8,868 bases of DNA from an uncultured SAR116 cluster alpha proteobacterium. Its GTDB lineage: Bacteria; Pseudomonadota; Alphaproteobacteria; Puniceispirillales; Puniceispirillaceae. The position numbers and the translations under genes were made by a program. The first letter of the stretch is position 1. Every line of letters starts with the position of its first letter. Positions 1-5,206 of this stretch are shown here, piece after piece. The stretch spans positions 1 through 8,868 of the forward strand of contig CABYOG010000038.1 in assembly GCA_902520575.1 (NCBI GenBank), read 5' to 3'. Below the pieces are notes generated by a model, which was not told the DNA's origin, searched no databases, and saw only the letters and a program-made list of their open reading frames with translations.

Positions 1-150
1 GTAATGGGATAACCTTAAGTGATTACACATCTACCTTTATAAATACACCTTCAATGTATCACTTAACTATGCACTGCGAGTGATTACACATCATGTGACC
101 CTACCACGCATGGGCCATAGAGGGTGTGTGGGTATTATGTTGTTAGGGTG
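1..150 (-). repeat. Reverse-orientation copy of the repeat family; left arm of the cassette inverted repeat
   Basis: The stretch 29-150 matches the reverse complement of 1721-1846 in colinear blocks: 54-73 with 1800-1819 (20/20), 81-100 with 1773-1792 (20/20), 109-124 with 1748-1763 (16/16) and 133-150 with 1721-1738 (18/18). The blocks are separated by short diverged gaps. The outermost 12 bases (1-12) are the reverse complement of TTATCCCATTAC at 3808-3819, which closes another copy of the family. This copy may therefore start at or just before the window edge. It also contains a perfect 14-base internal direct repeat, AGTGATTACACATC, at 18-31 and 79-92. No reading frame of interest lies here. 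Its function is unknown. Confidence 0.85.
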
Positions 151-325
151 TGCAACGGATGGAAGGTTAAATTCGAAAGCTACTAAAGTTAGCCACAGGT
201 TCAGCGCAGTCGCAAGTTTCACCATGATTTAGTGATAAATGGATGAAGATATTAATTTTCTAGGTGAAGAGTTGGAATAGGGACAGAGTAATTAAGTATA
301 AGGAGACACGAAAATAGTGTTTTCA
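151..325. other. Gene-free spacer before the DsrE gene
   Basis: I see no convincing gene between the left repeat arm and the palindrome. A purine-rich stretch contains ACAGAGTA (283-290), whose reverse complement TACTCTGT recurs at 376-383 beyond the palindrome. A larger stem could therefore enclose the operator region, but an 8-bp pair across this distance could arise by chance. Confidence 0.4.
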
Positions 326-353
326 AAAATGTTACATTATAATATAACATTTT
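326..353. promoter_or_regulatory. Near-perfect 28-bp palindrome, candidate Zur (zinc uptake regulator) operator
   Basis: The two 14-base halves meet between 339 and 340 and are complementary at all but one position. The segment 336-348 reads ATTATAATATAAC and differs at one base from GTTATAATATAAC, the core of the gammaproteobacterial Zur box as I remember it. The right flank continues as the consensus does (ACATTT). The site also contains a perfect TATAAT (338-343), so a bound repressor would cover the -10 element. The arms AATGTTA and TAACATT are 10 bases apart, wider than in the standard box, so two overlapping sites or another dimeric regulator are possible. It lies 52 bases upstream of the DsrE-like gene. 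Confidence 0.55.
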
Positions 354-404
354 CTCACTTGTAGTTTTAAATTCCCTACTCTGTGCTAAAAATTGGAGAT
401 TTTG

Positions 405-782
405 ATGAAAATTGCGTACGTATTTAAGACAGGGATGGCAAGTACCTTTCAATTAGGTAGCATGATTTTGCCTCAGCTCGAAAGCGACACACACATGGTT
501 GATGTTGTTGGAATGTTTTTCTTTGATGATAACATTTTCTGCCTTCAGAAAGACAACCCGGTGGGGGAACGACTGAGCAAAATAGCAAAAGAAAAAGGAA
601 TGTTGTTGATGGTCTGCGATCAGTGTGCGGTAAGGCGTGAGCTGGCAGAGGGAACTTTTGAGCAGTGTGGAAGCGGACAGGTTAAACCAAAAGGATTGGT
701 GGATGGCGTGCAAGCTGGCTGTTTTCCACAACTTTATCAGGCTCTTGCTGGAAGTCCTCCAGACCAAGTAATTACTCTCTGA
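405..782 (+). CDS. DsrE-family (DsrE/F-like fold) small sulfur-relay-type protein
   Basis: The 125-residue product has the look of the DsrE/DsrF-like fold: an N-terminal beta strand (KIAYVFKTG), a helix carrying ILPQLE, the strand VDVVGMFFFDDN, then MLLMVCDQCAVRR and a C-terminal VQAGCFPQLYQAL. The family's members relay sulfur or act in redox chemistry in the cytoplasm. Five cysteines are present (C46, C71, C74, C88, C106), with C71-x-x-C74 the likely reactive or metal-binding pair. It resembles the DsrE-related proteins named SaoD, but this is from memory and I do not assign the symbol. I chose the ATG at 405 because GGAG lies 7 bases upstream; the in-frame TTG at 393 has no such site. It is the first gene of the repeat-bounded module and sits behind the Zur-like palindrome. 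Exact substrate unknown. Confidence 0.75.
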   Translation: MKIAYVFKTGMASTFQLGSMILPQLESDTHMVDVVGMFFFDDNIFCLQKDNPVGERLSKIAKEKGMLLMVCDQCAVRRELAEGTFEQCGSGQVKPKGLVDGVQAGCFPQLYQALAGSPPDQVITL

Positions 783-783
783 A

Positions 784-807
784 GAGAGCCTTTTGCTCTT
801 GAATTAA
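784..807. terminator. Weak hairpin just after the DsrE-like gene
   Basis: AGAGC and GCTCT form a 5-bp stem around a short T-rich loop immediately downstream of the stop codon. There is no proper T-tract after it, so this is at best an attenuator or RNA-end stabiliser. It is listed because it lies between the first and second genes of the module. Confidence 0.25.
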
Positions 808-882
808 AGCAATAAACACTTGCTGCTTTTGCTAAGCGTGACAGTGGTGCTGTTACGTCCACGGGGCGACAAAAGAGTTAAT

Positions 883-905
883 TTGACGTTGTCATTATAC
901 ACAAC
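883..905 (+). promoter_or_regulatory. Possible promoter/operator of the DUF1636 gene
   Basis: TTGACG (883-888) is a good -35 hexamer but has no convincing -10 at 16-18 bases. It runs into a small dyad, GTTGT (888-892) and ACAAC (901-905), around the centre CATTATAC. The dyad is not a Zur-core match. Together with the 137-bp gap this suggests the second gene may have its own control rather than simple co-transcription with the first. Confidence 0.3.
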
Positions 906-919
906 ACATACGAGCACTT

Positions 920-1342
920 ATGAATAAAACCAATATATTGCTATCAATCTGTACCCGTTGCCGTGATGGGCGTGAACATATTTATGAAACTCGAGGTGGT
1001 GCTCGACTTGCCGAAAAGTTTATGAAATATGCTGGTGAACATAACAGCTTGGCTCTTAGGGGCGTTCACTGCATGAGCCAGTGCAAAAGACCGTGTGTTG
1101 TTTCTTTTGCTGGTGCAGAACACTTTACTTATTCATTTGGAGACCTCGATCCCGAATGCCCTCAACATGTGAGGGCACTTCAAGAGTTTGCTGAGTTGTT
1201 CCAGAATGCTCCAGAGGGTTTTGTATTGCGTAGCGAACGTCCAAAAGTTTTGCGAGCGGGTATTCTGGGAAGATACCCTCCAATAAAAACAAATTCAGAC
1301 CTAGTTTTAAATTTGACTGAAAAGTCCTTCGATAAAGGTTGA
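920..1342 (+). CDS. DUF1636 family cysteine-rich protein (thioredoxin-like 2Fe-2S ferredoxin type)
   Basis: The 140-residue product shows the family signature clearly: an N-terminal CTRC (C11, C14) followed by RDG, then GVHCMSQCKRPC (C51, C55, C59), and FGDLDP. The cysteine spacing resembles thioredoxin-fold ferredoxins, so a metal or Fe-S site is likely; a further cysteine is C80. DUF1636 genes are often found near cobalt or metal-handling genes in proteobacteria (recalled, not searched). The length is normal for the family. The ATG at 920 is the first plausible start and leaves only nine residues before the first cysteine, but it lacks a clear Shine-Dalgarno. It lies 137 bp after the DsrE-like gene on the same strand, within the inverted-repeat module. 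Cellular role is undefined; cytoplasmic location is inferred from the absence of a signal peptide. Confidence 0.85.
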   Translation: MNKTNILLSICTRCRDGREHIYETRGGARLAEKFMKYAGEHNSLALRGVHCMSQCKRPCVVSFAGAEHFTYSFGDLDPECPQHVRALQEFAELFQNAPEGFVLRSERPKVLRAGILGRYPPIKTNSDLVLNLTEKSFDKG

Positions 1343-1475
1343 AAGCTTGGTATACTCAAACATCTATTGATAACGTTGGATTTATCACATTACTCCAAAA
1401 AAGATTATGTTAGTCTCAACGATAATTTTAATAAGTTCTTACCAATAGCTAAGTATTTACTTTTGAAAAAAGCAT

Positions 1476-1670
1476 ATGAAGTCAGCAAAAAGTCCTTGCA
1501 TTGATATCTGCGATTTTTCTGGACCAAAAGGTTGGTGTTTGGGTTGCGGCCGCACTCGCTCGGAATGTCACAATTGGAAAAAAATGAAACCATATGACAT
1601 AAAAATTCTTCAACATCAGCTTAAAAAAAGGATGTTGGAAATTACCAGAAAAGTAAAAAAAACTGGCTGA
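1476..1670 (+). CDS. DUF1289 family small zinc-finger-like protein
   Basis: The 64-residue product carries the DUF1289 pattern: SPCIDIC (C8, C12), then GWCLGCGRTRSE (C21, C24) and a tryptophan (HNW) before a basic helix. The C-x3-C and C-x2-C pairs suggest one bound metal ion, probably zinc, though this is inference. A fifth cysteine (C31) occupies a position that is usually hydrophobic in members I recall. The C-terminal 25 residues are strongly basic (KKRM, RKVKKTG). The ATG at 1476 has only an A-rich stretch upstream and no clear Shine-Dalgarno. The gene lies 133 bp after DUF1636 and ends 50 bp before the right inverted-repeat arm, making it the last gene of the module. Function in the cell is unknown. 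Confidence 0.85.
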   Translation: MKSAKSPCIDICDFSGPKGWCLGCGRTRSECHNWKKMKPYDIKILQHQLKKRMLEITRKVKKTG

Positions 1671-1720
1671 AACGAGTAATCATCATTAGATAAAATCGCT
1701 TCACTTGGTAATAGGTTGTT

Positions 1721-1850
1721 CACCCTAACAACATAATATCTGCACACCCCTCTATGGCCCATGTATGAGGGGGGTCACATGATGTGTAATCATGTTAAAT
1801 GCATAGTTAAGTGATACATGTAAGTGTTATTATGAAGGTAGGTATAAAGA
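1721..1850 (+). repeat. Right arm of the cassette inverted repeat, forward copy of the repeat family
   Basis: This segment is the inverted partner of 29-150, with four perfect blocks of 16-20 bases in reverse colinear order at 1721-1738, 1748-1763, 1773-1792 and 1800-1819. It contains the family core TGGCCCATGTATG near 1755. Similarity to the left arm fades after about 1846. It lies directly downstream of the DUF1289 gene, so the two arms enclose about 1.57 kb of unique DNA with three genes and no transposase. Confidence 0.85.
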
Positions 1851-2087
1851 CACCTACCATGCCTCACTTTGCCTATACTCAGTAGGAACTCTAATAACAC
1901 CTAATCTGTGTAACAGCCTGAGTATAACTACGTGCATACCCCCAGTGGTTCATGCCCCACCCCTTGTGTGTCCATATAAGAGTCATACAGCCTGTGTAAG
2001 GCAGTTTAGGTGTACATCTTGCTGAACAGTGAAGATGCCTCTGTATGAGTCTTATACAGCCATTAAAATGGTTAACAGGCATATGCC
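1851..2087. repeat. Gene-free, hairpin-rich stretch containing a diverged repeat copy
   Basis: No credible gene is present. CCTAATCTGTGTA (about 1898) recurs at 2088, and TGGTTCATGCCCCACC (1946-1961) resembles the family core, so a diverged forward copy starts near 1898. A long stem joins 1975-1990 to 2041-2056 (15 of 16 positions pair). An inner hairpin is CATCTT (2015-2020) with AAGATG (2032-2037). CCATTAAAATGG (2060-2071) and the 10-bp palindrome GGCATATGCC (2078-2087) follow. The concentration of dyads suggests a structured DNA or RNA element, but I cannot assign it to a known class. Confidence 0.6.
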
Positions 2088-2247
2088 CTAATCTGTGTAG
2101 CTATACATGAACATATACGTAGGCATGGCCTATGGCTCATGCATAGCGGTGTATAGATTATGATTGTTAATGACACCTAAGTGAGGTCACTTACACTGTA
2201 CTGATAACGGTTAGACACACTAGGCTTATTCCATTACCCGAAGATTT
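2088..2247 (+). repeat. Forward copy of the repeat family, left of the HNH/AP2 unit
   Basis: It aligns with 3661-3829. Shared blocks are GGTCACTTAC (2185-2194 with 3767-3776), CTGTACTGATAACG (2196-2209 with 3778-3791) and a 26-base block with one mismatch (2222-2247 with 3804-3829) that ends in CCATTACCCGAAGATTT. Its 5' part is more diverged but keeps CCTAATCTGTGTA and the core around TGGCTCATGCATAGCGG (2133-2149). Together with 3661-3829 it brackets a two-gene unit in direct orientation. Confidence 0.8.
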
Positions 2248-2248
2248 T

Positions 2249-2282
2249 GTACAATACCTAAACGTACCCTTTAGCTATTGTA
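2249..2282. promoter_or_regulatory. Inverted repeat upstream of the HNH/AP2 promoter
   Basis: TACAATA (about 2250-2256) and TATTGTA (about 2275-2281) are perfect inverted arms separated by about 18 bases. The pair sits just upstream of the -35 box at 2309, where an activator or repressor could bind. Seven-base AT-rich arms are not rare, so confidence is low. Confidence 0.3.
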
Positions 2283-2308
2283 TAAATTTCAATAAAAACA
2301 ATATGTTA

Positions 2309-2337
2309 TTGACTTTTTTTGTTTCAGCGCTTATATT
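2309..2337 (+). promoter_or_regulatory. Sigma-70 promoter of the HNH/AP2 gene, predicted to give a leaderless mRNA
   Basis: TTGACT (2309-2314) and TATATT (2332-2337) are separated by 17 bases, each one mismatch from consensus (TTGACA, TATAAT). Transcription would start about seven bases after the -10, at or next to the ATG at 2344. No Shine-Dalgarno precedes that ATG, which fits a leaderless transcript. Confidence 0.65.
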
Positions 2338-2343
2338 GAATTC

Positions 2344-2973
2344 ATGGACACAAAAATTCAAAAACCAGAACTAAGTGAATATCGTCAATCAATAGAAAAT
2401 TTGACGGATAATTTTGGTGATGATGTTGTGCGTCTTCCTATATCACAAGGAATGTTTGCACTTATTGACAAGTGTCACTGGAAAGCCGTGGTAAGAGGTG
2501 CACCGTGGTTCTGCCAAGTAACGGATGGTGGAGTATATGCTAGGGCAGTGATTGACGGAAAGCATGTATACCTTCATCAATTGATTATGGGTTCACGGCA
2601 CGTTGGATTTCATAACAAAATCACTCTGGACTGCAGAGAACAAAACTTATTCGCACTTGGGCGGAAAGGTGTGATGGAAAGCCGCAGAGGAAAAGAAGAA
2701 ACTTCATCCGTATACAAAGGTGTATTTAAAAGGGCTAGTGAGGATGTTTGGTGTGCGCAATTAAAAGACAAATATGGAAAACTTTACTTGGGACGACACA
2801 AAACGGAAGTTAAAGCAGCCTTGGTATATGACGCTGCAGCAGAAATTTGTTTCGGAAACCATGCCTATCAAAACTTCACTGACGAAGATAAAAAAGCGGC
2901 TCGGAAAATAGCTGAAAAATACATACTCCGCAGAAAAGCAAAAAAGCGTCTTTCAGCCATTCAGAGTACATAG
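2344..2973 (+). CDS. HNH/AP2-domain homing-endonuclease-like DNA-binding protein
   Basis: The 209-residue product combines two domains typical of free-standing phage and island homing endonucleases. Residues about 28-105 (VRLPISQGMFALID, then VYLHQLIMG, then FHNKITLDCREQNL) follow the HNH layout that normally reads DHxxGxxLDNRxxNLR. Residues 122-178 (SVYKGVFKRASEDVWCAQL, LYLGRHKTEVKAALVYDAAAEICFG as two pieces of one domain) form an AP2/ERF-type DNA-binding domain, followed by a basic C-terminus. In the HNH part the usual Asp before the central His is Phe89, and Asn of LDNR is Cys97. His90, Asp96, Arg98 and Asn101 remain. Nuclease activity is therefore doubtful. It may nick or bind repeat DNA, since family repeats flank this unit. 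The ATG lies at the predicted transcription start. Confidence 0.8.
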   Translation: MDTKIQKPELSEYRQSIENLTDNFGDDVVRLPISQGMFALIDKCHWKAVVRGAPWFCQVTDGGVYARAVIDGKHVYLHQLIMGSRHVGFHNKITLDCREQNLFALGRKGVMESRRGKEETSSVYKGVFKRASEDVWCAQLKDKYGKLYLGRHKTEVKAALVYDAAAEICFGNHAYQNFTDEDKKAARKIAEKYILRRKAKKRLSAIQST

Positions 2974-2993
2974 TTATTAACTACCTTAACTAT
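2970..2993. terminator. Weak A+T-rich hairpin after the HNH/AP2 gene
   Basis: ATAGTTA (2970-2976) and TAACTAT (2987-2993) are perfect 7-base arms overlapping the stop codon. The stem is A+T-rich and there is no T-tract, so efficient termination is unlikely and readthrough into the next gene is possible. Confidence 0.25.
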
Positions 2994-3039
2994 TAGCTAC
3001 TACTACCCAACCTACAAATCTCCTGATAGCATCATCATT

Positions 3040-3657
3040 ATGAACAAGGTCTTTGGAATATTGTTGGTTGCTACGCTGTTTAGCTTTGGAACGACATTTC
3101 CAATCACAACCTTTGCGAATGAGAGGTTTATTCCCATAGAATTGTGGTTAGGAGAAAATATTACAACGACTCAAAAACTACCATTTCCTGAGGTTGACTT
3201 TAAATTTGGGTATAAAGAAAGACACAGAATTAAAGGGCCTATCAATTGGGAGAACCCTGCAACGAAAGAAAATATAAGGGTGTATGTTCGTTCTCGCTTT
3301 AGTAAGAAATTGAAAAAAGAAATCTCTCAACTTTGGACATACACAAACAATAATCAATGTTTGGGAAGAGTTTTTGACAATAGAGGCAATCGAGTTATAG
3401 AAAATGGTTGCAAATTTCCAATTGGATTTTGGAAGCAAGGGGAAAGTCGTTCATTTTCCTCAAATTATTATGATAAAAAAAAGGGAAATTACAAACGCAC
3501 TAAGTTGATAACAATCCTAAATTTGGGAAAAGATGAAAATAGTTGTATTGAATTTAAATGGAAATCATCTCAAAAGAATGTGCTGGTTGATGAAAATATT
3601 TATGAGTATTGCCCTAAGAAAGGTTTAATAAGGGTGAATGGCAAAAAAAGGTTTTGA
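3040..3657 (+). CDS. Uncharacterised small secreted protein with signal peptide
   Basis: The 205-residue product starts with a standard Sec signal peptide: MNK, a hydrophobic core to about residue 19, and probable cleavage after Ala26 (TFA before NER). The mature part opens with RFIPIELWLGENI and contains GRVFDNRGNRVI and KFPIGFWKQGE, phrases I recognise from proteobacterial secreted proteins of unknown function that open with a similar PVELW phrase. It has four cysteines outside the leader (C107, C124, C169, C191), enough for two disulfides in the periplasm or outside the cell. No enzyme motif is visible. It lies 66 bp after the HNH/AP2 gene and may be co-transcribed with it. No clear Shine-Dalgarno precedes the ATG. 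The gene is A+T- and lysine-rich, consistent with acquired cargo. Confidence 0.7.
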   Translation: MNKVFGILLVATLFSFGTTFPITTFANERFIPIELWLGENITTTQKLPFPEVDFKFGYKERHRIKGPINWENPATKENIRVYVRSRFSKKLKKEISQLWTYTNNNQCLGRVFDNRGNRVIENGCKFPIGFWKQGESRSFSSNYYDKKKGNYKRTKLITILNLGKDENSCIEFKWKSSQKNVLVDENIYEYCPKKGLIRVNGKKRF

Positions 3658-3660
3658 ATT

Positions 3661-3829
3661 CCTCAATCATTGTAACGGCACATGAATATATATCCGTATA
3701 GGTGGCACTGGCCCACGCATGGGGGTAGGTAAGTGATGTTCCATTAAACTATAAACTCACTTAGCTGGTCACTTACTCTGTACTGATAACGATAAGGATA
3801 TATAGGCTTATCCCATTACCCGAAGATTT
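3661..3829 (+). repeat. Forward copy of the repeat family, right of the HNH/AP2 unit
   Basis: This is the direct partner of 2088-2247 (blocks listed there). It has the family core TGGCCCACGCATGGGGG (3709-3725) and the end TTATCCCATTACCCGAAG. It is the last copy I can find; nothing similar is visible from 3830 to the end. It begins right after the stop codon of the secreted-protein gene. Confidence 0.8.
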
Positions 3830-3868
3830 CTAATCACTGTGAAACAAACTGAGAAACATTTGTGCGTG

Positions 3869-3896
3869 TTGACAGCATAAGTGCTTCACATAAACT
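3869..3896 (+). promoter_or_regulatory. Sigma-70 promoter upstream of the integrase
   Basis: A perfect TTGACA (3869-3874), 16 bases and TAAACT (3891-3896, four of six consensus bases) predict a start near 3903. That is exactly where a tRNA-like segment begins. The integrase leader would then be about 125-165 nt long and structured, depending on which GTG is used. Confidence 0.6.
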
Positions 3897-3902
3897 GGCA
3901 GT

Positions 3903-3968
3903 ATAGCTGTAGTTCAATTGGAAATGGTGCTTCAGTGTAGCGCAGACCTACTTCTCAGCCGCACCATT
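3903..3968 (+). other. tRNA-like structured segment, possible tRNA relic or attachment site
   Basis: AGCTGTAGTTCAATTGG looks like the end of a tRNA acceptor strand plus D-arm, and CAGCCGC followed by ACCA (3956-3966) looks like a tRNA 3' end; five of seven acceptor positions could pair, one of them a wobble. GTGCT (3927-3931) and AGCGC (3939-3943) form a 5-bp arm with a 7-base loop, like an anticodon arm, but loop position 33 is C instead of T. There is no T-arm and the total of about 64 nt is too short for a working tRNA. An alternative stem pairs AATGGTGC (3923-3930) with GCACCATT (3961-3968). A tRNA fragment beside an integrase would fit a recombination site. Chance resemblance is not excluded. 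Confidence 0.3.
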
Positions 3969-4026
3969 ACCTTACTCATCGTATCCACGATACCCACGTC
4001 AACCCACTGTTATCCCGAGCTTTTCG

Positions 4027-5202
4027 GTGTGTAACTGTGTGGGTGGTTTTGCTGTGGTAGAACGTAGAGTGGTACAATATGTGTACCAAAGAGGCACAAC
4101 ATATTACTTCGTTCGAAGAGTGCCTAAAGATATCCAAGAGTATTATAAGTCATCAAGTATAGTGATTTGTCTGAAGACCAGTCGTAAAGACAAAGCCGTT
4201 AGAGCCGGTATGTCTATTGCTCAGAGACTAGAAGATTACTGGCTGTCTCTGAGGCTGTCTAAGCTCGACATACCAGCATTGCATTTGCTGAGAGATAAAC
4301 CTCTATCTCTTTCTAATTCCTCTTCTATGACCCTTTCAGAGGCTCTGGAGCTGTATCTAAGGCTCAAAGGAAGCAATAAGGATAAAGTCTTTCATAGAGG
4401 GGCAGAGAGAAACATTCAGTCTGTTATAGATGTCTTAGGTGACAGGCCAATAGATGAGTATGCATCGTCTGACGCTGCTTCTTACAGAGACTATCTATTG
4501 AAGAAGGGATTAACGACCAACTCTGTAAAGAGGAACTTCTCCACCATACGCTCTATCATCAATCTGTGTATTCAAGAGCATGGTCTAGACTGCAAGAACG
4601 CCTTCTCAAGGGTTTATCTTCCTGACTTAGATGACAGTAAGAAGCGTAAGCCTATACCCATAGAGAATATCAGACAGATACAACAAGACTGTAGAGAAGA
4701 AGATGATGAAGCTAGGTGGTTGGTCGCTTTAATAAGTGACACTGGTATGAGGTTATCTGAGGCCGCTGGGCTTCATGTCAATGACATCATCCTTGATGAC
4801 GACATCCCTTACATCAACCTCACCCCTTATCCCTGGAGGAGCTTAAAGACCAGAGGCAGTCAGAGGCAGATACCTCTAGTAGGTGCATCGCTATGGGCAG
4901 CTCAAAGGATAAAGAGCAATCCCCATCACACCTTTGCCTTCCCTAGATATAACTCCACTTCAACCACTAATGCCAACTCTGCATCAGCAGCCATCAACAA
5001 ATGGCTTAAGCCAAGAGTGCCAGAGGGGTGTGTCATACACTCCTTCAGACACTCACTTAGAGACCGCCTCAGAGCCGTACAATGTCCATCAGATATGATT
5101 GACCAAATAGGGGGCTGGAGTACCGCTGGTGTGGGACAAGCTTATGGAGAGGGGTATAGCCTTGATAAGAAGTGGGAGTGGGTGCAAAGGATTGTCTGCT
5201 GA
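4027..5202 (+). CDS. Tyrosine-type site-specific recombinase/integrase (DUF6538-type N-terminus)
   Basis: The 391-residue product (from the GTG at 4027) catalyses strand exchange between attachment sites. The N-terminal part has VYQRGTTYYFVRRVPKDI (residues 19-36), typical of DUF6538 integrases. A SAM-like core-binding domain spans about 103-185. The catalytic domain keeps the full set: Arg242 (GMRLSEA), Lys274 (LKTRGSQR), His338 and Arg341 (HSFRHS), Trp364 (GGWS) and Tyr373 (QAYGEGY; Tyr377 is an alternative). It should therefore be active. The start is uncertain: GTGs at 4027, 4039, 4054, 4069 and 4081 are all in frame with no strong ribosome site, and family members usually begin just before the RGTTYYF motif, so 4054 or 4069 is more likely. 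Many arginines are AGA or AGG, unlike some neighbours, which hints at foreign origin. It is not an integron integrase: no IntI-specific insert is evident. Confidence 0.9.
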   Translation: MCNCVGGFAVVERRVVQYVYQRGTTYYFVRRVPKDIQEYYKSSSIVICLKTSRKDKAVRAGMSIAQRLEDYWLSLRLSKLDIPALHLLRDKPLSLSNSSSMTLSEALELYLRLKGSNKDKVFHRGAERNIQSVIDVLGDRPIDEYASSDAASYRDYLLKKGLTTNSVKRNFSTIRSIINLCIQEHGLDCKNAFSRVYLPDLDDSKKRKPIPIENIRQIQQDCREEDDEARWLVALISDTGMRLSEAAGLHVNDIILDDDIPYINLTPYPWRSLKTRGSQRQIPLVGASLWAAQRIKSNPHHTFAFPRYNSTSTTNANSASAAINKWLKPRVPEGCVIHSFRHSLRDRLRAVQCPSDMIDQIGGWSTAGVGQAYGEGYSLDKKWEWVQRIVC

Positions 5203-5206
5203 CGGG

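Noticed and set aside
453..767. Reverse-strand frame opposite the DsrE-like gene, about 104 residues
   Set aside because: It is a shadow of a well-supported gene, with no ribosome site and no recognisable motif.
783..919. Cobalamin riboswitch upstream of DUF1636
   Set aside because: The gap is only 137 bp and I see no B12-box-like sequence or terminator/anti-terminator pair.
1721..1850. Integron attC site, because CCCTAAC and GTTAAGT bracket part of the repeat
   Set aside because: The first box does not match RYYYAAC (C instead of a purine), no paired L-type boxes are visible, copies differ in orientation, and the recombinase has no IntI features.
1891..2082. Reverse-strand 63-residue frame
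   Set aside because: It lies wholly in the hairpin-rich repeat zone, has no ribosome site and low-quality composition; it follows from the inverted repeats.
1..3829. CRISPR array
   Set aside because: Repeats are long, diverged, few and separated by genes; there are no short regular spacers and no cas genes.
3903..3968. Functional tRNA gene
   Set aside because: No T-arm, only about 64 nt, two acceptor mismatches, and C at position 33; kept only as a tRNA-like element.
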